Both the position numbers and the translations under genes were made by a program. Positions 16,588 to 25,071 of a DNA stretch of 64,000 nt are shown one piece after another. Origin of the DNA: Balneola vulgaris DSM 17893 (GTDB lineage: Bacteria > Bacteroidota > Rhodothermia > Balneolales > Balneolaceae); the NCBI RefSeq assembly GCF_000375465.1, contig NZ_AQXH01000001.1, forward strand, positions 891,212 to 955,211, read 5' to 3'. The notes beneath the pieces were generated by a model. It had not been told where the DNA came from and did no database searches. It worked only from the letters and a program-made list of their open reading frames with translations. The stretch's first letter is position 1. Every line of letters starts with the position of its first letter.

Positions 16588-16591
16588 GGTC

Positions 16592-17752
16592 TTAAAACTT
16601 TAATTGCGGTTTCGGCATGCTAAGTGCTTCACGATAGTTTTTTACAAGGCCTGCATTAATCTTGTCCCATTCATAGTTTAATGACATCCGACGGGAAGCC
16701 TCGCCTAGTTCCTTCATTCTATCCTTGTCTGCAATAATCCATTCCAGCTTATCGGTAAAATCCCGAATGCTCTGTTTTTTAGCCCAACGTCCGTTCACAC
16801 CATCATCTACTAATGATTTACTTCCAATAGCATCCGCTACTAAACAAGGTAATCCACTGGCCATAGCTTCTAGTGTTACATTGCCAAACGTTTCTGTATG
16901 CGATGGAAATAAGAACACATCGCTACTTGCATAGGCTCTGGCTAATTCTTCACCGTTCACGAATCCTGTGAAATGAGCTTCAGGTAGCAGCTCTTCAACT
17001 TCAGCACGTGCAGGACCATCGCCTACAATCATTGCCCGTACTTTAGGATTTTTAGCTTGTACATTTTTCACACTTTCAACAAAAGTGCGTAATTCCTTTT
17101 CCCACACCAATCTCGATACGAATGTAACTACCGTTTCATCATCTTTAAAACCTACCGATCTACGGAAATCCATATCTCTTTTTTCTGGGCTGAACAGAGC
17201 CGTATTAACACCCCTTGCCCACACTTTCATACCCTTGTCAATCCCATGATCTGCTAGTTCATCAATCATTGACTGTGAAGGCACATAGGTGTGTGTACAC
17301 TGGCTATAGAACCAGTTAAAATATCTCCAAGCAAAGAACTCAATAGGCTCTAAACCATAATATTGAAAATATGATGTGAAGTGAGTGTGATACGAAGAAA
17401 CCAATTGCACTTGATTTTGCTGTGCCCACTTGAGTGCTTTGTATCCAAGTCCATCCGGAGTAGCTACGTGTACAAGTGTTGGTTTAAACTCTTCCAGACG
17501 CTCTCGTGCGTAATCTGGGAAACGTAGAGCAATTCTATACTCATCTCTACCCGATACTACCATCGGAATGGAAGGGGTTACTACTAACTCTCCGTTATGA
17601 TCAATAACAGGATTTTCTATGGATGGCCCGAATACTAAAACAGGGATATTTTGACTCTCTAAATACTTTACTAGTCTGTTTAGAGTTAGCGAAACGCCAT
17701 CTTTAATGTGATTGTAGTTGCCAGTAAATAAGGCAACGCGAAGTTCAGTCAT
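16592..17752 (-). CDS. GT4-family glycosyltransferase B, lipid glycosyltransferase-like
   Basis: A 386-residue GT4 enzyme. N-terminal LRVALFTGNYNHIKDGVSLTL and SSYHTHFTSYFQYYG (about residues 119-133) resemble SQD2/MgtA-type enzymes that glycosylate diacylglycerol or related membrane lipids. The donor domain has VTFVSRLVWEKELRTF, IVGDGPARAEVEELL and SHTETFGNVTLEAMASGLP (about residues 286-304). It is the first gene of the minus-strand run GT4-GT4-SPT-acyltransferase and is divergent from the epimerase/reductase gene with 94 bases between. A role in building a glycosylated sphingolipid is inferred from position. Confidence 0.8.
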   Translation of the reverse strand: MTELRVALFTGNYNHIKDGVSLTLNRLVKYLESQNIPVLVFGPSIENPVIDHNGELVVTPSIPMVVSGRDEYRIALRFPDYARERLEEFKPTLVHVATPDGLGYKALKWAQQNQVQLVSSYHTHFTSYFQYYGLEPIEFFAWRYFNWFYSQCTHTYVPSQSMIDELADHGIDKGMKVWARGVNTALFSPEKRDMDFRRSVGFKDDETVVTFVSRLVWEKELRTFVESVKNVQAKNPKVRAMIVGDGPARAEVEELLPEAHFTGFVNGEELARAYASSDVFLFPSHTETFGNVTLEAMASGLPCLVADAIGSKSLVDDGVNGRWAKKQSIRDFTDKLEWIIADKDRMKELGEASRRMSLNYEWDKINAGLVKNYREALSMPKPQLKF

Positions 17753-17846
17753 AAAAGTTTAAAAGGAAATCGTAGATATGTATCTTACGATATCGAGTTC
17801 AAATTTTTTTTAGCTCAAATAAATAACCTGAGAATATAAGGAATTA

Positions 17847-18821
17847 ATGAAAGCCTTTGTAACTGGTGGAACGGGTTTTATTGGAAGTCATCTTGTTGAT
17901 GCTCTCATAGCCTCCCAAGCATACACCGAAATCCGTTGTTTAGTTCGTTCAAGCGACAAATGGTTAACTGGGAAAGATTTTAAAAAAGTTTCTGGAGATC
18001 TAAATAATATCCAAGCTATCACTGAAGGCATTGATGGTGTGGATGTTATTTTTCATCTGGCAGCTATAGTAAAAGCACCCACACAAAAAGAATTTACGAT
18101 CGCGAATGTTGAAGCCACAGAGAATTTAATTCGAGTTGCTCAGCGCAAAGGGGTTCAGAACATAGTGCTTTTATCTTCCTTAGCAGCGGTTGGCCCTAGC
18201 TTTGGAGATCCAGTTGATGAATCAGATGACTTCAACCCCATTAGCATGTATGGGCGATCTAAAGTGGCTATGGAGCGCATGACTCATAAAATTGCTTCGC
18301 CAAACGATTCTATTAAAATAATTCGTCCACCTGCTGTATATGGCCCAAGAGAGGATCAGATTTATACTTTTTTTAAAACATACAGTAAAGGAATTTGTAC
18401 TATGGTGGGCGACGGGAACCATCCTAGGCTTTCGATGGTGTATGTAAGTGACTTAGTAGATGGGATACTTAAAGCCGCTCAGAAAAATGACACTGGGGTG
18501 CATACGTATTTTATCAGTGGAGCCGATACTTATAACTGGAATCAGATAAGTGCTATCACAGGCAGAGTGATGGGTAAAAAAGCTCTCAAAATTAAGTTAA
18601 AACCTTCAATGGTTAAAAAGCTAGCAGCGGTAATTGAAAACACTGCATCATTAATTGGGAAATACCCCGTTGTAAATAAAGAAAAAGCAAATGAGTTAGT
18701 GATGGAATGGACATGCAGTTCAACAAAAGCCATAAACGAACTCGGTTATTCACCAAAGGTGAGCATTGAAGAAGGAATTTCTAAAACCATTCATTGGTAT
18801 AAAAAACACAATTGGTTGTAA
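17847..18821 (+). CDS. NAD(P)-dependent epimerase/reductase, candidate ceramide-type reductase
   Basis: A 324-residue extended short-chain dehydrogenase. The cofactor site is TGGTGFIG (residues 6-13) and the catalytic pair is Tyr135/Lys139 in MYGRSK, with IRPPAVYGPRE downstream. This is the NAD-dependent epimerase/dehydratase group, which includes sugar epimerases, 3-beta-hydroxysteroid dehydrogenases and the bacterial ceramide reductase CerR. Divergent placement beside the sphingolipid cluster makes reduction of the 3-keto group a reasonable guess; sugar-nucleotide modification for the neighbouring glycosyltransferases is the alternative. It ends 7 bases before the next plus-strand gene. Confidence 0.7.
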   Translation: MKAFVTGGTGFIGSHLVDALIASQAYTEIRCLVRSSDKWLTGKDFKKVSGDLNNIQAITEGIDGVDVIFHLAAIVKAPTQKEFTIANVEATENLIRVAQRKGVQNIVLLSSLAAVGPSFGDPVDESDDFNPISMYGRSKVAMERMTHKIASPNDSIKIIRPPAVYGPREDQIYTFFKTYSKGICTMVGDGNHPRLSMVYVSDLVDGILKAAQKNDTGVHTYFISGADTYNWNQISAITGRVMGKKALKIKLKPSMVKKLAAVIENTASLIGKYPVVNKEKANELVMEWTCSSTKAINELGYSPKVSIEEGISKTIHWYKKHNWL

Positions 18822-18828
18822 ATCAGCT

Positions 18829-20364
18829 ATGATGAAAAAATTCATACCCCTCTTTCTATTTATCGTTATTGGATTGGCTACACCAACATTTAGCCAACTG
18901 AGTTTAGTGCAAGTTTATGCTCAGAGCATGAGTATACCTGCCATCAAAACGATGGGAGCTTCCTCTTCACATCTCTATGTTTTATCGCAACAAGAAGGAC
19001 TTGCTGTATTCCGTATTAAACCATCAGGCCTTCAATGGTTATATACTTCATCTGGCATGCAACGCCGTGGGAATACTATTTCTGCTGATGCACGATTTGC
19101 CTACCTATATGGAGACTCCAGAAGATTAACTGTAATTGAACCTACCTCCGTTTTAGGAGTTTACTCCTCCACTCTTCTACCAGCACAGCCTTCAAAAGCT
19201 GTTCGTTTGCATAACTACTTGTATGTAGCCATGAACGAAGCTGGACTTGGACAACTGTCGTTGGAGTCGCCAGAAACTGTAGATTCACCTCCTACTATTA
19301 TCACCGAAGGACTTAACGATGTTGCCGTTTTAGATATAGCTGCAGCTCCATTAACCAATCAATTATTTGTACTTACCAACAATAACAAGCTTGTAATCTA
19401 TACTTCAGATGGTTCGGATAGTTTGTTAACGCTAAGCAAAAGTGTTTCTCTTAATGAACGCCTAAATCGCTTGTTTATAGATGAAGATAAACTTTGGGGA
19501 AGCACTACAAATGGTGACGTATTTGAGATTACCGCAAACGGTATCGGTAAAAAACTAGGGTCTACATCTGAACCCGTATTGAATATTCTCCAATGGAATA
19601 ACTTTACAATGGTTCGCACTCAAAGTGGGAAACTCTGGTACTCAGAAAACCGGAATGCTCTTAAAATTTGGAAAAGCGACTCAGTGTCTGGAAACCTAAT
19701 CGCACATAGCGGCAATCAATTATGGATTGCAGAAAATGACAAGATTGCTAATGTGGCTACTTCAACAGTAACAACAAATGATGCGAAACAAGTAACTGGG
19801 CCATTCAAAATCAAAGATATCCCTAATCAAATTCTGACTTACCCCAATGCGCTGCTATTACCACTTGAGCTCGATAACGGGCATTCACCAAAGAATGTTG
19901 AGTTTTCCATCCGTTCAAATGCTCAAAATGTAAGTGTGAAAAAGCAAGGTTTTTACTGGCAGCCATCCCCTTCTCAAATTGGGATGAATTGGTTTACCGT
20001 TTTAGCTACTAATACAGCAGGCGACGTTGACAGCACTCGCTTTACCGTTGATGTGCGTTCATTTAATACCCCTCCAAGGTTTAGCCCGGTTCGTACAAAT
20101 GCCATTGCTATTAACGAGGATTATGAACTACAGATTCAAGCTATAGACCCTGAAGAGCCTTCAAATTCACTGATTCGATACTTAGGTGTTGATTTACCAG
20201 AAGGAGCCAAATTGAACGAAGAAACTGGCATGTTTAGTTGGAAACCTTCCGCAAAGCAAGTAGGTGAATTTACTTTTAGAGTAATTGCGACCGATCAGCT
20301 CGGAGCGGCGTCTTCACAAGACATAACACTTACAGTATTGGATATAACACGAGGTGGCAACTGA
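18829..20364 (+). CDS. Secreted beta-propeller-like protein with cadherin-like C-terminal domains
   Basis: A 511-residue exported protein. Starting at ATG 18829 (or 18832) gives a signal peptide KKFIPLFLFIVIGLATPTFSQ-type; an upstream in-frame start inside the preceding gene is unlikely. Residues about 30-330 are repeated beta strands resembling a beta-propeller (SSSHLYVLSQQEGLAVF, LWGSTTNGDVFEI, LWIAENDKIANV). The C-terminal part has two Ig/cadherin-like putative domains, the last with AIDPEEPS...FSWKPSAKQVGEFTFRVIATDQLGAAS typical of dystroglycan-type cadherin-like modules. No enzyme residues or type IX sorting tail were recognised. Function unknown; it probably works at the cell surface. 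MutY starts 2 bases after its stop. Confidence 0.65.
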   Translation: MMKKFIPLFLFIVIGLATPTFSQLSLVQVYAQSMSIPAIKTMGASSSHLYVLSQQEGLAVFRIKPSGLQWLYTSSGMQRRGNTISADARFAYLYGDSRRLTVIEPTSVLGVYSSTLLPAQPSKAVRLHNYLYVAMNEAGLGQLSLESPETVDSPPTIITEGLNDVAVLDIAAAPLTNQLFVLTNNNKLVIYTSDGSDSLLTLSKSVSLNERLNRLFIDEDKLWGSTTNGDVFEITANGIGKKLGSTSEPVLNILQWNNFTMVRTQSGKLWYSENRNALKIWKSDSVSGNLIAHSGNQLWIAENDKIANVATSTVTTNDAKQVTGPFKIKDIPNQILTYPNALLLPLELDNGHSPKNVEFSIRSNAQNVSVKKQGFYWQPSPSQIGMNWFTVLATNTAGDVDSTRFTVDVRSFNTPPRFSPVRTNAIAINEDYELQIQAIDPEEPSNSLIRYLGVDLPEGAKLNEETGMFSWKPSAKQVGEFTFRVIATDQLGAASSQDITLTVLDITRGGN

Positions 20365-20366
20365 GC

Positions 20367-21443
20367 TTGGAAACCCTTTCCCGAGAAGATTTCAACAAAC
20401 AATTATTAGACTGGTACCACCAAAATAAACGTGAAATGCCATGGCGTGGAGAACTAGATCCTTATAAAATCTGGATCTCAGAAATCATGCTTCAACAAAC
20501 TCGGGTTGATCAAGCTTGGCCTTATTTTGAACGATTTATGTCGGCCTTTCATACGGTTTTTGAATTAGCTGAAGCCGAGCAACAAGAAGTATTAAAAGCT
20601 TGGGAAGGCTTAGGGTATTACAGCCGTGCTCGAAACCTGCATCATGCGGCTAAAACTATTGTAAATGAATACAATGGAATAATCCCTGAAGAATATGACG
20701 AGATTATTAAACTAAAAGGCATTGGGCCTTATACCGCTGCGGCCATTACAAGTATAGCCTTTGGCAAACCCAACGCCGTTGTAGATGGAAATGTAGTTCG
20801 AGTGATTACACGCTATTTAGGTATTGAAGAGGACGTTCGTTCTTCAAAAACTACCAAAGCCGTCCAAGCTCATGTAAATGAATTGATTGATACGGAGTAT
20901 CCCTCGGACTTCAATCAAGCGATGATGGAACTTGGCGCCACAGTTTGTACTCCATCAAATCCATCATGTTCAAGCTGTCCTATTCAGGTTGGATGTATTG
21001 CTAGCCAATTGGCAAAAACGGATGTCATCCCCTACAAAAGCCCTGCAAAGAAAAAACCACATTATCATATTGCGGTCGGAATCATCGAAAACGACCAAGA
21101 CGAAGTGCTTATCGCTCTTAGACCTGAAGAAGCTATGCTGGGTGGTTTATGGGAATTTCCTGGCGGTAAACAAGAAAGTGGTGAGGAGCTAGAACATACC
21201 CTAGTTCGTGAACTAAAAGAAGAGCTTGGAGTGACTGTTGCTCCTGTGAAAGAGTTCATGAACTTAAAGCATACCTACTCTCACTTCTCTATAAATATGT
21301 ATGCCTTCCTATGCCGAATTATCGAAGGCACCCCATCACCAAAAGAAAGTCAACAGATTAAATGGGTGCCAAAATCCGAGCTTACTAAATATCCATTTCC
21401 TAAAGCCAATAAAGTACTTACCGAAAAGCTCCTCGATTCTTAG
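20367..21443 (+). CDS. mutY: A/G-specific adenine glycosylase MutY with intact Nudix box
   Basis: A 358-residue DNA repair enzyme that removes adenine mispaired with 8-oxoguanine. The N-terminal domain has catalytic Glu39 (SEIMLQQTR), the helix-hairpin-helix LKGIGPYTA (116-124), Asp140 (VVDGN) and a 4Fe-4S cluster site Cys194-X6-Cys201-X2-Cys204-X5-Cys210. The C-terminal MutT-like domain contains a complete Nudix signature at 267-289 (G-X5-E-X7-REL-K-EEL-G-V), which is usually degenerate in MutY. The start is TTG at 20367, two bases after the upstream stop; the first ATG would remove the start of the catalytic domain. Confidence 0.92.
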   Translation: METLSREDFNKQLLDWYHQNKREMPWRGELDPYKIWISEIMLQQTRVDQAWPYFERFMSAFHTVFELAEAEQQEVLKAWEGLGYYSRARNLHHAAKTIVNEYNGIIPEEYDEIIKLKGIGPYTAAAITSIAFGKPNAVVDGNVVRVITRYLGIEEDVRSSKTTKAVQAHVNELIDTEYPSDFNQAMMELGATVCTPSNPSCSSCPIQVGCIASQLAKTDVIPYKSPAKKKPHYHIAVGIIENDQDEVLIALRPEEAMLGGLWEFPGGKQESGEELEHTLVRELKEELGVTVAPVKEFMNLKHTYSHFSINMYAFLCRIIEGTPSPKESQQIKWVPKSELTKYPFPKANKVLTEKLLDS

Positions 21444-21448
21444 TTATC

Positions 21449-22237
21449 ATGCCGCGCCCCATTTCAAAGAAAAAGCTTTTAGAATTAAAACCCACTCTTG
21501 ATGAGTTAGTAGCAAAAGTTGAAACTCCGTCTTTTATAGATGACGATCCCATTCAATTCATGCATGCCTACCCAGATAAAAGAGATATGGAACTAGCCGG
21601 TTTTTTTGCAGCCATCATGGCTTGGGGACGAAGAGATATAGTGATTTCAAAAGTAGATGATTTGCTATCTCGTATGAATTATCAACCCTATCATTTCATT
21701 CTCAATTTCGATGATGAACAGTTGGGGATATTGGATGGGTTTAAACACCGAACTTTCAAGCCGGTTGATATTTTTTGGTTCATAAAATGTTTACAAGCCA
21801 TCCTCAAAAAACACCAGTCATTTGAAGCATTTTGGGCACATTGCTACCAAATTGGCACTCAAACAGATCGTGAACTTATTGCTGTTTTTAAAGAACAGTT
21901 TTTTCAGTTCTACCCACAAATACCTTCGCGTTCGTACAAACACATCTCAAATTCCGAAAAAAATAGTTCCTGCAAACGCCTCTATATGTATCTACGCTGG
22001 TGCATTCGAAATGGGCCAGTTGACTTAGGAATTATGAATTTTATGGACAAAAGTGAACTCATGATACCACTAGATGTTCATGTAGCTCGTCATGCTAGGG
22101 AATTAAAACTATTAACTCGCAAACAAAACGACTGGAAAGCTGTTGAAGAGCTCACAAATCGTTTAAGAATATTGGATCCAAACGATCCAGCAAAATACGA
22201 CTTCGCCTTATTTGGCTTAGGCGTATTAAACTTATAA
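21449..22237 (+). CDS. TIGR02757 family protein (DUF2400)
   Basis: A 262-residue protein of the TIGR02757/DUF2400 family, recognised by DDPIQFMHAYPDKRDMELAGFFAAIMAWGRRDIVISKVDDLL near the N-terminus, the SSCKRLYMYLRWCIRN segment, and LMIPLDVHVARHARELKLL. Proteins of this family are widespread in Bacteroidota; function is unknown, although the helical pattern and the DVHVAR motif recall helix-hairpin-helix DNA glycosylases. It begins 5 bases after mutY, so the two are probably co-transcribed, which fits a nucleic-acid-related role. That link is inference. Confidence 0.8.
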   Translation: MPRPISKKKLLELKPTLDELVAKVETPSFIDDDPIQFMHAYPDKRDMELAGFFAAIMAWGRRDIVISKVDDLLSRMNYQPYHFILNFDDEQLGILDGFKHRTFKPVDIFWFIKCLQAILKKHQSFEAFWAHCYQIGTQTDRELIAVFKEQFFQFYPQIPSRSYKHISNSEKNSSCKRLYMYLRWCIRNGPVDLGIMNFMDKSELMIPLDVHVARHARELKLLTRKQNDWKAVEELTNRLRILDPNDPAKYDFALFGLGVLNL

Positions 22238-22258
22238 AAACAATACTATCAGGGATTT

Positions 22259-23413
22259 ATGAAATCAAACAAGTTTCAACGCACTACATCAACTTATGTA
22301 GGTGCTCTAATCATTATTGGCGGCATTTTGCTAGCAGCCTGTTCCGGCAATTCTAAACAAAACCAAGTTGCAGTAATCGACTACTCTGAACTATCAACCT
22401 TGGCTTTAGATGTTGATTTAGAGATCAAAGAGAGCGAAGACTACCTCCCCGGTCAAATTGCCGATATTATCGTTACCCAGAATGGGCACATCTTAGTGTC
22501 AGATTATTCCTCCATTAGCATTGAACAGTTCGATCAAAATGGAACGCACTTAGCTCGTATAGCTCAAGAAGGTGGCGGGCCTGGTGAACTAGCTAACTAT
22601 TTCTCGATGAGCTATAATCCCGACGATACTTTAGTAGTTCGACAACAATCTAGCCAAGTTAATACTTACGCTCCTACAGCGGATGGCACTTTCGCTTTTT
22701 CACATTCCGTAATGCCAGATAAAAACCCTCGTCGTTTTACCCCAAATGGCTACGTTGGAGATGGTAAGTTCTTATCTACCGAATCTTTAGTCATCAAAGA
22801 TGCTTCTCGATATTTTCAGAATCTAGATGACTATCGTTTGAGTTTAATTGCTGAAACGGATAGACATGGTGAAATAGCAACGGATTCTGTACACTTTTTA
22901 AAAGTACCCTTTCCTCATTTATCACAAATTGATGGCGGTATTCATATCAATACTATTCCTTATCGAAACACTGATCGAATCCGATTTATAGACGATAGCC
23001 AGTATATGATAGCTCGACCAGATAGTGCTTTCTTCACCCTGTTTAATAACCAGCATCAAGAAATTAAACGCATTCCATTCAAAACCGTTGAAAGACCACT
23101 CTCTTCTGCTGACATTGCATATTCAACGCGAAATATTGATACTCGTTTTAAATCAGAAATCACCCAACGAATGCATGATGTTAAACCAACCTACTTAAAT
23201 GCTTGGGTTACCAATACTCATATCTGGTTACTTACAGATACTAATGAAGATGGCAAAGAAATTGTGGTGCTAGATATGGAAGGACAAGCCGTTGGCAAGC
23301 TCATGCTATCAACGTATGATACAATTCATCATGTGGTTGGCAATCAGTTATATAGTGTGTATCAAAGTGAAGAGGATGGCGATTTAATCCGACGATACAA
23401 TGTTGAACTTTAG
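22259..23413 (+). CDS. 6-bladed beta-propeller lipoprotein
   Basis: A 384-residue lipoprotein with an unusually long N-terminal part before a lipobox ending at Cys28 (LLAAC). The body follows the 6-bladed beta-propeller pattern common in Bacteroidota: a repeated strand signature such as GHILVSDYSSISIEQFDQNGTHLARI with the following GGGPGEL (about residues 100-107). These proteins are usually surface or periplasmic and of unknown ligand. An AGGGA site stands shortly before the ATG at 22259. It is the last gene of a short run with mutY, 21 bases after the TIGR02757 gene. Confidence 0.75.
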   Translation: MKSNKFQRTTSTYVGALIIIGGILLAACSGNSKQNQVAVIDYSELSTLALDVDLEIKESEDYLPGQIADIIVTQNGHILVSDYSSISIEQFDQNGTHLARIAQEGGGPGELANYFSMSYNPDDTLVVRQQSSQVNTYAPTADGTFAFSHSVMPDKNPRRFTPNGYVGDGKFLSTESLVIKDASRYFQNLDDYRLSLIAETDRHGEIATDSVHFLKVPFPHLSQIDGGIHINTIPYRNTDRIRFIDDSQYMIARPDSAFFTLFNNQHQEIKRIPFKTVERPLSSADIAYSTRNIDTRFKSEITQRMHDVKPTYLNAWVTNTHIWLLTDTNEDGKEIVVLDMEGQAVGKLMLSTYDTIHHVVGNQLYSVYQSEEDGDLIRRYNVEL

Positions 23414-23450
23414 GATTTTTTCACACCTTCGAATAACAGAAATAAATTCG

Positions 23451-23458
23451 TATATTTG
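23451..23458 (+). promoter_or_regulatory. Candidate Bacteroidota-type -7 element for rpsU
   Basis: TATATTTG matches the TAnnTTTG -7 consensus of the Bacteroidota primary sigma factor and lies 50 bases before the rpsU start. A convincing -33 TTTG was not found at the expected distance, so this remains a candidate. Confidence 0.4.
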
Positions 23459-23507
23459 ACGTCCCAATTATGGGAATAATAAAACAAATGAAAGGAAGTG
23501 AGACTCA

Positions 23508-23702
23508 ATGCTAGGTGTTGAAGTTAAAGACAACGAAAGTGTTGAACGCGCGATAAATAGGTTTAAAAAGCTTGTTACTCGTTCTCGTATTCTAAACGAA
23601 TACAAGGACAGACAACAGTTTACTAAGCCATCTATTGAGCGCCGTGAAGCCATGAAAAAGGCTGTTCGCGAGCAACGTCGCCGTCAACGTGAGAATTACT
23701 AA
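23508..23702 (+). CDS. rpsU: 30S ribosomal protein S21
   Basis: A 64-residue basic protein matching bS21: LGVEVKDNESVERAINRFKK at the N-terminus, then a strongly basic tail (KKAVREQRRRQR). bS21 sits on the 30S platform near the anti-Shine-Dalgarno and affects initiation. The 64-residue size is common in this group. An AAGGAAGTGAG stretch about 8 bases before the ATG gives one of the best ribosome-binding sites in the window. It is monocistronic, bounded by a candidate promoter at 23451 and a terminator at 23726. Confidence 0.95.
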   Translation: MLGVEVKDNESVERAINRFKKLVTRSRILNEYKDRQQFTKPSIERREAMKKAVREQRRRQRENY

Positions 23703-23725
23703 ATTCTCGCTGTCGTCACAGATTT

Positions 23726-23755
23726 AAGCCTTACCGTTTCGGTAAGGCTTTTTTT
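23726..23755. terminator. Bidirectional terminator between rpsU and radA
   Basis: AAGCCTTACC and GGTAAGGCTT form a perfect 10-base stem around GTTTC, with T-runs on both sides. It follows rpsU and includes the radA stop codon, so it can end both convergent transcripts. Confidence 0.9.
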
Positions 23756-25071
23756 ATGGCTTCAATTACGTATCGAATACCCTCTTTACCTTTTGATTGA
23801 GGATGCACTGAATGGTTAAACCCAAGTTTAGCAGCTTCTTTAATTCTTTGCTCGGTATGAGGAACCACACGCACTTCGCCACCTAACCCAACTTCACCTA
23901 TAAATGCCATTTGTTGATTTATAGGCTCATCAACTAAGCTAGATACTAGGGCACAACAAACTCCTAAGTCTCCTGCAGGGTCGTTGAGTTTAAACCCGCC
24001 CGCAATATTTAAGTACACATCATGATTGGAGAACCCATAGCCTGCTCGTTTCTCTAACACAGCTAGTAAGAGTGCTAATCGATTCCGATCAAAGCCATTT
24101 GCAGTGCGCTGTGGTGTGCCATAAGCCGATGGAGAAACTAATGCCTGAACTTCTATCAACAGAGGCCTTGAACCTTCCATCGTACATACAACGGCATTGC
24201 CACTTACGCCAGTAGTTTTATCGGAGATAAATAACTCCGATGGATTAGATACTTCCACTAATCCGGTCTCTTTCATTTCGAAAACACCAACTTCTTGAGC
24301 GGCACCAAAACGATTCTTAAGACTTCTCAGCAATCGGTATGTATAGTTTTTATCGCCCTCAAATTGGAGTACCGTATCTACCATATGCTCCAATACTCTA
24401 GGGCCTGCTATGTCCCCTTCTTTGGTAACATGGCCTATAACCAAAGTGGTTATATTTTTCTTTTTAGCTAACTGCTGAAATAAAGCGGCACACTCTTTTA
24501 CCTGCTGTATACTGCCCGGCATACTTTGCAGCTCTGTTCTATACACCGTTTGAATAGAATCGACAATCAGTAAATCTGGGTTTACCTTTTGAGCTTCATC
24601 AATAATCTTATTGACCTGAGTCTCATTATAGATCAATAGGTTATCTGAACTCACACCCAATCGTAAAGCTCGCTGTTTAATCTGGCCAGCCGATTCCTCA
24701 CCGGCACAATATAAAATCTTTAGCTCTGGATTAGCCTGAGCTATCTGAAGTGTTAAGGTACTCTTCCCTACTCCTGGTTCACCACCTATTAGGATATAAG
24801 CTCCTGGTAAAAAGCCTCCCCCTAGAACACGATCTAATTCGCTTATCTTACTTTGGAATCGCGACTTTTCTGAAGTTTCTACTTCTGATATTTTTTTGGG
24901 CTTTTCATCCGCTTCTAAACCCGCAACTTTTGCTTTGTGAGCTACTTGTTTCTGCTCTACCTTTTTTTCTTCAAAGGTGTTCCACCTACCACAAGAAGGG
25001 CAGCTTCCTAACCATTTAGGAGAGATGTGTCCACATTCGTTGCACTCAAATTGAGATCGTTGCTTTGCCAT
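23731..25071 (-). CDS. radA: DNA repair protein RadA
   Basis: A 446-residue ATP-dependent branch-migration helicase of recombinational repair. It shows the N-terminal zinc finger (Cys10, Cys13, Cys24, Cys27), Walker A GEPGVGKS (residues 97-104), the RadA-specific KNRFG motif near residue 255, and a C-terminal Lon protease-like domain (GGFKLNDPAGDLGVCCALVSSL) lacking catalytic serine function. Length is normal. Its ATG overlaps the stop of the upstream membrane protein gene by one base (TAATG), so the two are coupled. Confidence 0.95.
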   Translation of the reverse strand: MAKQRSQFECNECGHISPKWLGSCPSCGRWNTFEEKKVEQKQVAHKAKVAGLEADEKPKKISEVETSEKSRFQSKISELDRVLGGGFLPGAYILIGGEPGVGKSTLTLQIAQANPELKILYCAGEESAGQIKQRALRLGVSSDNLLIYNETQVNKIIDEAQKVNPDLLIVDSIQTVYRTELQSMPGSIQQVKECAALFQQLAKKKNITTLVIGHVTKEGDIAGPRVLEHMVDTVLQFEGDKNYTYRLLRSLKNRFGAAQEVGVFEMKETGLVEVSNPSELFISDKTTGVSGNAVVCTMEGSRPLLIEVQALVSPSAYGTPQRTANGFDRNRLALLLAVLEKRAGYGFSNHDVYLNIAGGFKLNDPAGDLGVCCALVSSLVDEPINQQMAFIGEVGLGGEVRVVPHTEQRIKEAAKLGFNHSVHPQSKGKEGIRYVIEAIKKALPKR

